From assembly GCF_003665095.1 (NCBI RefSeq), contig NZ_RCHV01000002.1:5132501-5196500 (forward strand): a stretch of 64,000 nucleotides of DNA. The letters run 5' to 3'. This stretch comes from Streptomyces sp. Z26 (GTDB lineage: Bacteria > Actinomycetota > Actinomycetes > Streptomycetales > Streptomycetaceae). Below are positions 25,217 to 34,370 of the stretch, piece after piece. The position numbers were made by a program, and so were the translations under genes. The notes under the pieces were generated by a model. The model was given only the letters and a program-made list of their open reading frames with translations, was not told the DNA's origin and made no database searches. Positions within the stretch are counted from its first letter, which is position 1. Each line of letters starts with the position of its first letter.

Positions 25217-28200
25217 GTGGCTAAGGTCCGGGTATACGAGCTCGCCAAGGAGCTTGGGGTGGAGAGCAAGGTCGTCATGGCCAAGCTCCAAGAACTTGGT
25301 GAATTCGTCCGTTCGGCGTCCTCGACCATCGAGGCGCCCGTGGTCCGCAAGCTGACCGACGCGTTCGACGCGGGCAGCGGCGGCGCCGCCAAGAAGTCCG
25401 CCGCGAAGCCCGCGGCACCGAAGAAGCCCGCGGCGCCCAAGCCGGGCGCGAGCGCGGCACCCAAGCCGGGTGCGCCCAAGCCGGGCGTCCCGAAGCCGGG
25501 GCAGCCCCCGGTGCGGCCCGAGCCGCAGGCCCCCGCGCCCGCGGCCGAGGCGCCCCAGCAGGAGGCGCCCGCGGCACCGCGCCCCGGGCCGAAGGCGCCC
25601 GCGCCGAAGCCGGCGCCCGCGCAGCCCGCGGCACCGGCGAAGCCCGAGTTCACGGCGCCGCCCGCGGCGACGCCGCGGCCCGGCGCGCCCAAGCCGGGTG
25701 CGCCCCGTCCCGCCCCGGGCGCCAAGCCCGGCGGCCAGGGCGGCGGCCAGCAGGCACCGAAGCCGGGCGGCGGCCGTCCGACCGGCCCGCGTCCGGGCAA
25801 CAACCCGTTCACGTCCGGCGGTTCGACCGGCATGGCGCGCCCGCAGGCGCCCCGTCCCGGCGGCGCGCCGAAGCCCGGTGGCGGCCGTCCGCCGCAGCCC
25901 GGCCAGGGCCAGGGCGGCGGACCCCGTCCGCAGGCTCCGGGTGGCGGTCGCGCCACCCCGGGCAACATGCCGCGCCCGCAGGGCGCTCCCAGCCAGGGCG
26001 GTCCCCGTCCCGGCGGCGGCAACCGCCCCAACCCGGGCATGATGCCGCAGCGTCCGGCCGCGGGTGCCCGTCCGGGCGGTCCCGGCCGCGGCGGTCCCGG
26101 CGGCGGTGGCGGCGCACGTCCCGGCGGTGCCGGTGGCGGTCGTCCCGGCGGCGGTGGCGGCGGCTTCGCCGGTCGCCCCGGCGGTCCCGGTGGTGGCGGC
26201 GGTGGCCGTCCCGGTGGTGGCGGCGGTTTCGCCGGTCGTCCCGGCGGCGGTGGCCGTCCCGGTTTCGCGGGCCGTCCCGGCGGTCCCGGTGGCCGCGGTG
26301 GCACGCAGGGCGCGTTCGGCCGTCCCGGCGGTCCGGCTCGCCGTGGGCGCAAGTCCAAGCGGCAGCGCCGCCAGGAGTACGAGCAGATGCAGGCGCCGTC
26401 GGTGGGCGGCGTGATGCTGCCGCGCGGCAAGGGCGAGACCGTCCGGCTGTCGCGCGGTGCGTCCCTCACGGACTTCGCGGAGAAGATCAACGCGAACCCG
26501 GCGTCCCTCGTGCAGGTCATGCTGAACCTGGGCGAGATGGTCACCGCGACCCAGTCGGTGCCGGACGAGACGCTGAACCTCCTCGGCGAGGAGATGAACT
26601 ACGTCGTCCAGATCGTCAGCCCGGAGGAGGAGGACCGCGAGCTGCTCGGGTCCTTCGACATCGAGTTCGGTGAGGACGAGGGCGGTGAGCAGGCGCTCAT
26701 GCCGCGTCCGCCGGTCGTGACCGTCATGGGTCACGTCGACCACGGCAAGACGCGTCTGCTGGACGCGATCCGCAAGACCAACGTCATCGAGGGCGAGGCC
26801 GGCGGCATCACCCAGCACATCGGCGCGTACCAGGCGTCGACGTCGGTGAACGGCCAGGAACGCAAGATCACGTTCATCGACACCCCGGGCCACGAGGCGT
26901 TCACCGCCATGCGTGCCCGTGGTGCCAAGTCGACGGACATCGCGATCCTCGTCGTCGCCGCCAACGACGGCGTCATGCCGCAGACGGTGGAGGCGCTGAA
27001 CCACGCCAAGGCCGCCGACGTGCCGATCGTCGTCGCGGTCAACAAGATCGACGTCGAGGGCGCGGACCCGACCAAGGTCCGCGGTCAGCTGACCGAGTTC
27101 GGGCTGGTGGCCGAGGAGTACGGCGGCGACACCATGTTCGTCGACATCTCCGCCAGGCAGGGCGAGAACATCGAGGCGCTGCTGGAGGCCGTCGTCCTCA
27201 CCGCGGACGCCGCGCTCGACCTGCGGGCCAACCCGGAGCAGGACGCGCAGGGCATCGCGATCGAGGCGCACCTCGACCGCGGTCGCGGCGCCGTGGCGAC
27301 CGTGCTGGTCCAGCGCGGCACGCTGCGGGTCGGCGACACCATGGTCGTGGGCGACGCCTACGGCCGGGTGCGCGCGATGCTCGACGACAAGGGCGAGCAA
27401 ATCAAGGAAGCCCTGCCGTCGACGCCGGTCCTGGTGCTCGGTCTCACCAACGTGCCGGGCGCGGGCGACAACTTCCTGGTGGTCGACGAGGACCGGACGG
27501 CCCGTCAGATCGCGGAGAAGCGCGCCGCCCGCGAGCGGAACGCGGCCTTCGCCAAGCGGACCCGCAGGGTCTCGCTGGAGGACCTGGACAAGGTGCTCAA
27601 GGCCGGTCAGGTGCAGCAGCTCAACCTCATCATCAAGGGCGACGCGTCCGGTTCGGTCGAGGCCCTGGAGTCCTCGCTGCTCCAGCTCGACGTCGGCGAG
27701 GAGGTCGACCTGCGCGTCCTGCACCGGGGCGTGGGTGCGGTCACCGAGACCGACATCGACCTGGCGACCGGCTCCGACGCCATCGTCATCGGCTTCAACG
27801 TGCGCGCCGAGGGGCGTGCCACGCAGCTGGCCGACCGCGAGGGCGTGGACGTCCGGTACTACTCGGTGATCTACCAGGTCATCGAGGAGATCGAGGCGGC
27901 CCTGAAGGGCATGCTCAAGCCGGAGTACGAGGAGATCGAGCTGGGCACGGCGGAGATCCGCGAGGTCTTCCGCTCGTCCAAGCTCGGCAACATCGCGGGT
28001 GTCCTGGTCCGTTCCGGAGAGGTCCGCCGGAACACCAAGGCGCGGCTGCTGCGCGACGGCAAGGTCGTCGCGGAGAACCTCAACATCGAGGGTCTGCGGC
28101 GCTTCAAGGACGACGTCACCGAGATCCGTGACGGCTTCGAGGGCGGTATCAACCTCGGCAGCTACAACGACATCAAGATCGACGACACCATCGCGACGTA

Positions 28201-28228
28201 CGAGATGCGGGAGAAGCCGCGCGGCTGA
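25217..28228 (+). CDS. infB: translation initiation factor IF-2
   Basis: The 1003-residue GTPase delivers initiator tRNA to the 30S subunit. The IF2_N-like start (VRVYELAKELGVESKVVMAKL) is followed by about 330 residues of low-complexity Pro/Ala/Lys then Gly/Arg/Phe sequence (about residues 60-390, with FAGRPGG repeats). A second IF2_N domain follows, then the G domain with G1 GHVDHGKT (about residue 505), G3 DTPGHEAF and G4 NKID, then domains II-IV. GTG at 25217 is preceded by AAAGGAG. The long disordered arm is typical of high-GC actinobacteria. Two large hairpins follow its stop. Confidence 0.95.
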   Translation: MAKVRVYELAKELGVESKVVMAKLQELGEFVRSASSTIEAPVVRKLTDAFDAGSGGAAKKSAAKPAAPKKPAAPKPGASAAPKPGAPKPGVPKPGQPPVRPEPQAPAPAAEAPQQEAPAAPRPGPKAPAPKPAPAQPAAPAKPEFTAPPAATPRPGAPKPGAPRPAPGAKPGGQGGGQQAPKPGGGRPTGPRPGNNPFTSGGSTGMARPQAPRPGGAPKPGGGRPPQPGQGQGGGPRPQAPGGGRATPGNMPRPQGAPSQGGPRPGGGNRPNPGMMPQRPAAGARPGGPGRGGPGGGGGARPGGAGGGRPGGGGGGFAGRPGGPGGGGGGRPGGGGGFAGRPGGGGRPGFAGRPGGPGGRGGTQGAFGRPGGPARRGRKSKRQRRQEYEQMQAPSVGGVMLPRGKGETVRLSRGASLTDFAEKINANPASLVQVMLNLGEMVTATQSVPDETLNLLGEEMNYVVQIVSPEEEDRELLGSFDIEFGEDEGGEQALMPRPPVVTVMGHVDHGKTRLLDAIRKTNVIEGEAGGITQHIGAYQASTSVNGQERKITFIDTPGHEAFTAMRARGAKSTDIAILVVAANDGVMPQTVEALNHAKAADVPIVVAVNKIDVEGADPTKVRGQLTEFGLVAEEYGGDTMFVDISARQGENIEALLEAVVLTADAALDLRANPEQDAQGIAIEAHLDRGRGAVATVLVQRGTLRVGDTMVVGDAYGRVRAMLDDKGEQIKEALPSTPVLVLGLTNVPGAGDNFLVVDEDRTARQIAEKRAARERNAAFAKRTRRVSLEDLDKVLKAGQVQQLNLIIKGDASGSVEALESSLLQLDVGEEVDLRVLHRGVGAVTETDIDLATGSDAIVIGFNVRAEGRATQLADREGVDVRYYSVIYQVIEEIEAALKGMLKPEYEEIELGTAEIREVFRSSKLGNIAGVLVRSGEVRRNTKARLLRDGKVVAENLNIEGLRRFKDDVTEIRDGFEGGINLGSYNDIKIDDTIATYEMREKPRG

Positions 28229-28237
28229 CGCGGCACG

Positions 28238-28270
28238 ACCGGCGGGCGCGGCACGACCGCGCCCGCCGGT
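28238..28270 (+). terminator. 14-bp perfect hairpin downstream of infB
   Basis: ACCGGCGGGCGCGG (28238-28251) pairs with CCGCGCCCGCCGGT (28257-28270) around a CACGA loop, beginning 10 bp after the infB stop. Strength and position suggest a terminator or processing site between infB and the DUF503-rbfA-truB genes. Confidence 0.7.
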
Positions 28271-28275
28271 CCCAC

Positions 28276-28314
28276 GGGGCCGGTCGGCGGAGGGAAACTC
28301 CGTCGATCGGCCCC
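28276..28314 (+). terminator. 17-bp hairpin with GGAAA loop upstream of the DUF503 gene
   Basis: Bases 28276-28292 pair with 28298-28314 over 17 positions, two of them G-U wobbles, leaving a five-base GGAAA loop. It starts 5 bp after the previous hairpin and ends 23 bp before the next ATG. It is a second terminator or an mRNA-stability element. Confidence 0.65.
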
Positions 28315-28337
28315 GGCGTTCCCCGTACGATCACCGG

Positions 28338-28637
28338 ATGTACGTGGGGACTCTCTCTTTCGACCTGCTGCTGGGCGACGTGCGTTCGCTCAAGCAGAAG
28401 CGGTCGGTCGTCCGCCCGATCGTCGCGGAGCTGCAACGGAAGTACGCGGTGAGCGCGGCGGAGGTCGGCGACCAGGACCTGCACCGCAGGGCCGTGATCG
28501 GCCTGGCGGTGGTGGCGGGTGACACGGGGCACGTGACGGACGTGCTCGACCGGTGCGAACGCGCCGTCGCGGCGCGGCCGGAGGTGGAACTGCTGTCGGT
28601 ACGGCGGCGGTTGCACGGCGACGAAGACGAACAGTGA
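28338..28637 (+). CDS. DUF503 (YlxP-like) protein
   Basis: The 99-residue protein starts MYVGTLSFDLLLGDVRSLKQKRSVVRPI, the hallmark of DUF503/YlxP, a small ferredoxin-fold protein found next to rbfA in many bacteria. RAVIGLAVVAGDTGHVTDVLDRCE is also conserved. It probably has a ribosome-related role, but its function is not established. The ATG at 28338 follows a strong hairpin by 23 bp and has no clear ribosome binding site. rbfA follows 20 bp later. Confidence 0.85.
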   Translation: MYVGTLSFDLLLGDVRSLKQKRSVVRPIVAELQRKYAVSAAEVGDQDLHRRAVIGLAVVAGDTGHVTDVLDRCERAVAARPEVELLSVRRRLHGDEDEQ

Positions 28638-28657
28638 GCGGGACAGGAGACGGACCA

Positions 28658-29158
28658 GTGGCCGACAATGCGCGGGCGAAGAGGTTGGCTGACCTCATCC
28701 GTGAGGTGGTCGCGGAGAAGCTGCAACGGGGCATCAAGGACCCGCGGTTGGGCTCGCACGTGACGATCACGGACACGCGGATCACCGGTGATCTGCGGGA
28801 GGCGACCGTCTTCTACACGGTGTACGGCGACGACGAGGCGCGGCAGCAGGCCGCGCAGGGGCTGGAGAGCGCCAAGGGCATGCTGCGTTCCGCGGTGGGC
28901 GCGGCGGCCGGGGTGAAGTTCACGCCGACGCTGGCGTTCGTGGCGGACGCGGTGCCCGACAACGCGCGGCAGATCGACGACCTGCTGGCCCGCGCGCGTG
29001 CCTCCGACGAGCAGGTGCGCAAGGCGTCGTCCGGCGCGGTGTACGCGGGCGAGGCCGACCCGTACCGCAAGCCCGCGGACGAGGACGCCGACGCGGACTC
29101 CGACGTGGAGGCGGACGGCGACGTGGACGGCGGCTCCGACCGGGGCGCGGCTGAGTGA
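28658..29158 (+). CDS. rbfA: ribosome-binding factor A
   Basis: The 166-residue protein binds free 30S subunits and helps 16S rRNA 5'-end maturation. The single KH-like domain is clear (ARAKRLADLIREVVAEKL, DPRLGSHVTITDTRITGDLREATVFYTVYG and VPDNARQIDDLLARAR). It is followed by an acidic tail (DEDADADSDVEADGDVD). GTG 28658 has AGGAGA about 8 nt upstream; the GTG at 28634 overlapping the DUF503 stop is less likely. Its stop overlaps truB (GTGA). Confidence 0.93.
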   Translation: MADNARAKRLADLIREVVAEKLQRGIKDPRLGSHVTITDTRITGDLREATVFYTVYGDDEARQQAAQGLESAKGMLRSAVGAAAGVKFTPTLAFVADAVPDNARQIDDLLARARASDEQVRKASSGAVYAGEADPYRKPADEDADADSDVEADGDVDGGSDRGAAE

Positions 29159-30102
29159 AGCGCGGCAGCCCGTACGAGCCCGGCGGGCTCGTCATCGTCG
29201 ACAAGCCCGCCGGGCACACCTCCCACGACGTGGTCGCGAAGCTCCGCGGCATGGCCCGTACCCGCCGGGTGGGGCACGCGGGGACGCTCGACCCGATGGC
29301 CACCGGGGTGCTGGTGCTGGGGGTGGAGCGGGCCACGAAGCTGCTCGGGTTCCTGGCGCTGACGGAGAAGGAGTACGTCGGCACCGTACGGCTCGGGCAG
29401 AGCACCCTGACCGACGACGCGGAGGGCGAGCCGACCGCGTCCCGGGACGCCTCCGGGGTGACCCGGGAGCAGATCGAGGCGGGCGTCGCGGAGTGGACCG
29501 GCGACGTGATGCAGGTGCCGTCGAAGGTCAGCGCGATCAAGATCGACGGCAAGCGCTCGTACAAACGGGCCCGGGACGGCGACGACTTCGAGATCCCGGC
29601 GCGTCCGGTGACGGTCTCGTCGTTCGTGGTGCACGGCGTGCACGAGGAGCGGGCGGAGGACGGCACGCCCGTGCTGGACGTGCTGGTCTCGGTGGTGTGC
29701 TCCTCCGGTACGTACATCCGCGCGCTCGCCCGCGACCTGGGCGCCGGGCTCGGCGTCGGCGGGCATCTGACGGCGCTGCGGCGCACCCGGGTCGGCCCGT
29801 ACGGGCTGGACACCGCGCGCACGTTGGAGAAGCTCCAGGCGGAGCGGGACGGGTCCGACGCGATCGGGCTGCTGCCGCTGGCGGACGCGGCGTCGGCGGC
29901 GTTCCCGCGCTGGGACGTGGACGACCGGCGGGCGGGTCTGCTGGCCAACGGCGTGCAGATCGCGCTGACCGGTCCGGCGGCCGGGGCCGGGGACGGCGTG
30001 CCGGTGGCCGCGTTCGGACCGGACGGCCGGTTCGTGGCGCTGGTCGAGGGGCACGCGGGGCGGGCCCGGAGCCTGGCGGTGTTCGCGCCGCCGCGCGACT
30101 GA
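29155..30102 (+). CDS. truB: tRNA pseudouridine(55) synthase
   Basis: The 315-residue enzyme makes pseudouridine 55 in the T-loop of tRNAs. The catalytic Asp is in GHAGTLDPMATGVLVLGV; VDKPAGHTSHDVV and CSSGTYIRALARDLG are further conserved motifs, and a C-terminal PUA-like region is present. GTG 29155 overlaps the rbfA stop by 4 bp, indicating coupling. ribF, its usual next neighbour, is displaced by the 1228-residue protease/NTPase gene. Confidence 0.95.
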   Translation: MKRGSPYEPGGLVIVDKPAGHTSHDVVAKLRGMARTRRVGHAGTLDPMATGVLVLGVERATKLLGFLALTEKEYVGTVRLGQSTLTDDAEGEPTASRDASGVTREQIEAGVAEWTGDVMQVPSKVSAIKIDGKRSYKRARDGDDFEIPARPVTVSSFVVHGVHEERAEDGTPVLDVLVSVVCSSGTYIRALARDLGAGLGVGGHLTALRRTRVGPYGLDTARTLEKLQAERDGSDAIGLLPLADAASAAFPRWDVDDRRAGLLANGVQIALTGPAAGAGDGVPVAAFGPDGRFVALVEGHAGRARSLAVFAPPRD

Positions 30103-30132
30103 ACGGTCGTACGGGCGCGGGGCGGAGACGTT

Positions 30133-30176
30133 CGGCCCGCACCTTCCGGGGGTGACTCCCCGGCGGGTGCGGGCCG
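30133..30176 (+). terminator. terminator after truB
   Basis: CGGCCCGCACC (30133-30143) pairs with GGTGCGGGCCG (30166-30176), and the interior (CCGGGG with CCCCGG) extends the stem. It lies 30 bp after the truB stop. The rest of the 410-bp gap to the next gene (30103-30512) holds only GC-rich DNA and a possible -10 (TACGGT near 30472). Confidence 0.7.
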
Positions 30177-30512
30177 TTCGCGTGCCGGGACGGGGCAGGC
30201 CGTGGCCCGGCGTGGTGCGGTGTCCGACGTGGTGTCGCTGAGCGGTGCCGTGCGGTGCGTTGCGGGCGGAGGCGGACCGCCGTGGGGCGGTTGCCGCGGC
30301 GCGCGGTCGGGCCGGGGCAGCCGACCCACGGCCCCCCTCCTGGGCCCCCTTTGTCTCTCTGTCCACTCCTCGGCGCGGTTTCACCCTGACGAGCGGGCGC
30401 GCGGAGTGAACTGACGGCGTGAAAGGGGGCGCGTTCCGTCGAGTGCCGTTCCCGCTGATCATCCGCGCCCTACGGTCGGGGCACGAGGTCGGTCGGGCGG
30501 GGAGGTTCGGCG

Positions 30513-33500
30513 ATGGTTTCGGCGACGGTGCGGACCTCGCTGGTCCGCATCTGCGATCTGGCGGGACGTGAACGCGGCACCGGATTCGCCGCGGACGCCC
30601 TCGGCACGCTGGTCACCAGTCACGAGACCGTGGACGGTCTCAGCAGGGTCGTGGTCCACGCGCCGGGCGAACGCACCCGGCTCGTCGAGTCCGCGCACAT
30701 CACGCCGCTGCCGGAGTGGGATCTCGCGCTGCTCCACACGGAGGGCCTGGGCCTCACCCCGCTCGTGACGGGAGCCGAACGGGCCCGCCCCGAGGGCACC
30801 CCCGTACGCCTCTGGGAGGACGGCTGGCTGGACGCCCGGATCAGCGGCACCACCCCCGCCACGTACACCTCGACCGAGCGCTTCCACCCGCTCGACGACG
30901 TCCTCGTCCTCGACGTGCCGCGCGAAGCCGCCACCCGGCTGCGGCTGAGCAGGCGGGCCTCGGGTTCGCCGGTGCTCGACGCGGAGACGGGCGCGGTGCT
31001 GGCCGTGCTGGGCACGGCGCTGCACGCGCCGGGCGGCGGCTTCGCGGCGTACGGCGTCCAGCCGCGGGTGCTGGCGCCGCTGGAGCCCGGCGGCCCGCTG
31101 GCCCGCCTGCTGGCGCGGAACGGCGTCACCGTCCCCGGCTTCGGCCCGGACCTGAACCTGGCCGGGACCCTGCGGCTCACCGAGGGCTGCGCGGGGCCGA
31201 TCGCGGACGGTGCGCGGAAGCCGACCGTACGGCCCGAAGTCGTCGACGAGCTGCGGTCGTTCGGGAACAGCGGCGCCTCGGTGACGGCGTTGGTCGGTGA
31301 GCCGGGCACCGGCCGTACGACGGAGCTGGCCGCGTTCGCCGCCCGGCGCTCGCGGGGCGTGGCGCCCGCGCCGAGCGTCTGGCTGCGCGGCGCCGACCTG
31401 CGGGCGGACGACGCCGGGGTGCGGGACGCGGTGGGGCGGGCCCTGACGGCGGCCGACCGCGACGTACGGTCCGGGGGCGGGTCGGAGCGGTCGGGCGGCG
31501 GGTCCGTCAACGCGGACGTCGTGGCGCGGCTGGCCCGGGACGCCGGGCGCTCCCTGGTGGTGCTGCTCGACGCGCCGGAGGAGCTGCCGCCGGAGCTGGC
31601 GCACGGCCTGCGGCGCTGGACGTTGAGCACGTCGGGCTGGTTGCGGGCGGCGGGGGCGCGGCTCGTGCTGGCGTGCAGGCCGGAGTTCTGGGAGCGGGCG
31701 GGCGCGCTCTTCCCGGCGGAGATGCTCCACGTACCGGGCGGGGGCGCGGACGTGTCCGCCGTGGGCGCGCGCGGGCGCAGCGCCGCCGTGCTGCCGCCCT
31801 GTCTGCGGATCGGTGACCTGCCGCCCCGACAGGCGGCGCGCGTACGGGCGTACCACGGACTGCCGGACGGCGCGCTCACCCCGGCGGACGCGGGGCACCC
31901 GCTCGCGGTGCGCGTGCTCGCGGAGATCCGCGCGGCCCAGCGGCCGGGCGACGACCGGGCCCCGGGCGGTGCCCAGGCCCCGGGCGGCGACGCCGGGGAC
32001 GGTGCGGCGGCCGACGCCGCCGCCGCGGCGCCCGCGCACGGACGGCGCCCGCCGCCGTCCCGCGGCGAGGTCTTCGCCGTCCACCTCGACCTGCTGGCGC
32101 TGCGCGTCGCCGTACGGCTCGGCCGTACGGCCCGACCGGGCGGTGCCGCGCCCGCGGCGGTGCGGCGGCTGGCGGTACGGGTCGCGGGTCAGCTGCACGA
32201 GGCGGCGCGGCGCTGTCTGGGGCCGGGCGAGGGGGCGCTGGACCGGGCGGGTTTCGAGGAGCTGTTCCCGCGCGGCGGCGGCTGGGCGGCGGCCGTGCTG
32301 GCGGAAGGGGTGCTGACGGCGGCGGGGGACGGGTACCGGTTCGCCGACGAGGAGTTCGGCGAATGGCTCCAGGGCCGGCACCTGGGGCTGGACGCCGCGC
32401 TGGAGTCGTTGGTACGTCCCGCCGACAGGCGCGCGGCGTTGCCGGTGACGGTGCCACGGCACCGCATCGGGCCCGTGGTGCAGGCGCTGCTCCAGACCGC
32501 CGACCACCCGGGGCCGCTGACGCTCGCCCGCCACCTGCTCGGGCTGGTCCGCGCGCTCCCCGGCGCGGACGCCCCACCGCGCGCCGTCGGCGCGACCGGC
32601 GGCCCGTACGCCCCGCGCGCGCCCGGTGGCTCCGGCGTACGGGACGGCGCGGGGCCGTCGTGGGCGGTCGTGCCGTACGGGCCGACCGCGCCCGCCGACC
32701 CCGAACGCGCCTGGTGGGCCGCGCACCTGCTCGGTGAGACGCTGCTCCGGCTGCCGGACGCCACCCCGTACCTGCGGGTGCTGACCGCGCTCGCGGACCA
32801 CATCGCGGCGAGCGGCGGCACGGGCGACTTCGGGCCGTGGTTCTGGCGGCGGCTGCCGCTGGGCACCGCCGACCGGATCGGGCTGCTGCGCCGCCTGCTG
32901 CCCACCGACGCGCCGTACGACGCCGCCCGCCCCGGCGGCCGGCACCTGGACGCCGTCGGCGCGCTGCTCGCCGCCGAGCCGCACACCGTACGCCCGCTGC
33001 TGTGCGACTGGTTCGACGACGAGCGCCCCCTCGCCGCACCCGTACCCGCCCCCGCGCGGTCCGGGGAGCCCGCGCCGACGGTCGCCGCCGCCGCGCTCGC
33101 GCTGCTGCACACCCACCGCAGGCCGGACACCGACGCCCTGGCCGACATGCTCGTCGGTGTGGACCACCCGCGCGCCGCCGAGCTGCTGGCCGAACTCGCC
33201 CGCGACGAGCCCGCCTCGATGTGCCGCGCCGTCGAGCGCTGGGCCCGCGACCGGCGCCCGGAGCGGCGGGCGGCGGCCGCGGCGTACGGGCTGCGGACGG
33301 CCCGCCACGTACGCACCGACACCGGCCGCGAACTGCTGCGCCTCGCCGCGCTGGAGCTGCTGCGGCGGCCCGGCGACCAGCCGTCGGCCCCCGCGCTGGC
33401 GCTGCTCGTCCGCGATCCGGCCAGCCGGGCCCGGCACCTGGACGAGGCGCTGGCCCACTTCGCGGACACCGGCTCGCCCGTGCTCGCGAGCGCGTTCGGC

Positions 33501-34199
33501 GCGGCGCTGGCCACCCATCCCGAGCCGGTGTTCGCGGCGCTGCGGGACGGTCCGCGCGGCCCGTCCGGCGTCGCGGCCCGGGACGGCGGTGTGGCCCTGC
33601 TGCTGCGCGCGCTGGCGGAGCTGCCGGGCGCGGGCGGGCGTACGGGGGCCCGGCCCGGTACGGGTCCGGGGACCGCCGCGCGGCTCGCCGCCCTCGTACG
33701 GGAACGCGCGGACCACGGGCGCCCGCGGGGCGCGGGCGAGGCGGTGGCGGCCTTCGTGGGGCGGCGTCTGGACCAGGGCGCGGCGGCGCGTGGCGTGCTC
33801 GTACCGTTGGCCGACGCGGTCGCGCGGGCGCGCAACGCCGCCGTACGGGCGCCTCTCGGCGAGGTGCTCGGCGCGGGGCGCGGGCCGCTCCGTGACGAGC
33901 TGCTCACCGTCCTGCTCGGCCGTGAGCGCGACCCGGTCGTGCTGGACGGCGTCCTCGACGCGACCGTACGCGCCCACGGCGCCGACACCCCGGCGGAGGA
34001 GGTGCGGCGGGCCGGGCTGCTGATGGCGCGTACGCCGCGGGGCGCCGCCCTCCTCGCGCGCCGTACCGCCGCGCTCTCCCGCGACGTGCCCGGCTTCGCG
34101 GAGCGGCTGCGGTCCTGGTCGGCGGCGGACCCCGGCGCCTGGGCGGCGCTGGGCGCACCCGGCGCGCCCGCGCTGCCGCCCGCCCCGGCGGGCGCGTAG
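30513..34199 (+). CDS. trypsin-like serine protease fused to a P-loop NTPase and helical repeats
   Basis: The 1228-residue protein has an N-terminal trypsin-like domain (about residues 1-205). Its plausible triad is His37 (LVTSHETV), Asp70 (PEWDLALL) and Ser150 (RASGSPV). A P-loop domain follows with GEPGTGRT at about 262-269, where Arg replaces the usual Walker Lys. A Walker B-like SLVVLLDAPEELPPE comes next, then a long Leu/Ala-rich helical region with HEAT-like repeats (residues about 450-1200). No signal peptide is present, so it is cytoplasmic. The domain order resembles STAND-type conflict or signalling proteins coupled to trypsin domains; function is unknown. GGGAGG precedes the ATG. 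It sits between truB and ribF, normally adjacent genes. Confidence 0.7.
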   Translation: MVSATVRTSLVRICDLAGRERGTGFAADALGTLVTSHETVDGLSRVVVHAPGERTRLVESAHITPLPEWDLALLHTEGLGLTPLVTGAERARPEGTPVRLWEDGWLDARISGTTPATYTSTERFHPLDDVLVLDVPREAATRLRLSRRASGSPVLDAETGAVLAVLGTALHAPGGGFAAYGVQPRVLAPLEPGGPLARLLARNGVTVPGFGPDLNLAGTLRLTEGCAGPIADGARKPTVRPEVVDELRSFGNSGASVTALVGEPGTGRTTELAAFAARRSRGVAPAPSVWLRGADLRADDAGVRDAVGRALTAADRDVRSGGGSERSGGGSVNADVVARLARDAGRSLVVLLDAPEELPPELAHGLRRWTLSTSGWLRAAGARLVLACRPEFWERAGALFPAEMLHVPGGGADVSAVGARGRSAAVLPPCLRIGDLPPRQAARVRAYHGLPDGALTPADAGHPLAVRVLAEIRAAQRPGDDRAPGGAQAPGGDAGDGAAADAAAAAPAHGRRPPPSRGEVFAVHLDLLALRVAVRLGRTARPGGAAPAAVRRLAVRVAGQLHEAARRCLGPGEGALDRAGFEELFPRGGGWAAAVLAEGVLTAAGDGYRFADEEFGEWLQGRHLGLDAALESLVRPADRRAALPVTVPRHRIGPVVQALLQTADHPGPLTLARHLLGLVRALPGADAPPRAVGATGGPYAPRAPGGSGVRDGAGPSWAVVPYGPTAPADPERAWWAAHLLGETLLRLPDATPYLRVLTALADHIAASGGTGDFGPWFWRRLPLGTADRIGLLRRLLPTDAPYDAARPGGRHLDAVGALLAAEPHTVRPLLCDWFDDERPLAAPVPAPARSGEPAPTVAAAALALLHTHRRPDTDALADMLVGVDHPRAAELLAELARDEPASMCRAVERWARDRRPERRAAAAAYGLRTARHVRTDTGRELLRLAALELLRRPGDQPSAPALALLVRDPASRARHLDEALAHFADTGSPVLASAFGAALATHPEPVFAALRDGPRGPSGVAARDGGVALLLRALAELPGAGGRTGARPGTGPGTAARLAALVRERADHGRPRGAGEAVAAFVGRRLDQGAAARGVLVPLADAVARARNAAVRAPLGEVLGAGRGPLRDELLTVLLGRERDPVVLDGVLDATVRAHGADTPAEEVRRAGLLMARTPRGAALLARRTAALSRDVPGFAERLRSWSAADPGAWAALGAPGAPALPPAPAGA

Positions 34200-34370
34200 G
34201 CCCACCGGGGGTGCGGGGCCGCCCCGGACGGTACGGGCCGTGTGCGGGTCGGCGCGGTCGCCTCGGTGGCGCGGCCAACACCGGGTCACGTGCGGGGACG
34301 GCGCGCCGCCATGGCACCCTTGGACCGGCGGCCGGACGGCCCCCATCGGTTTCGACGAGGAGCGGGCAGA

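Noticed and set aside
24473..27724. Long minus-strand frame opposite nusA-ylxR-infB
   Set aside because: Threonine/glycine-alanine periodicity only mirrors the infB low-complexity arm; no initiation signal or motif.
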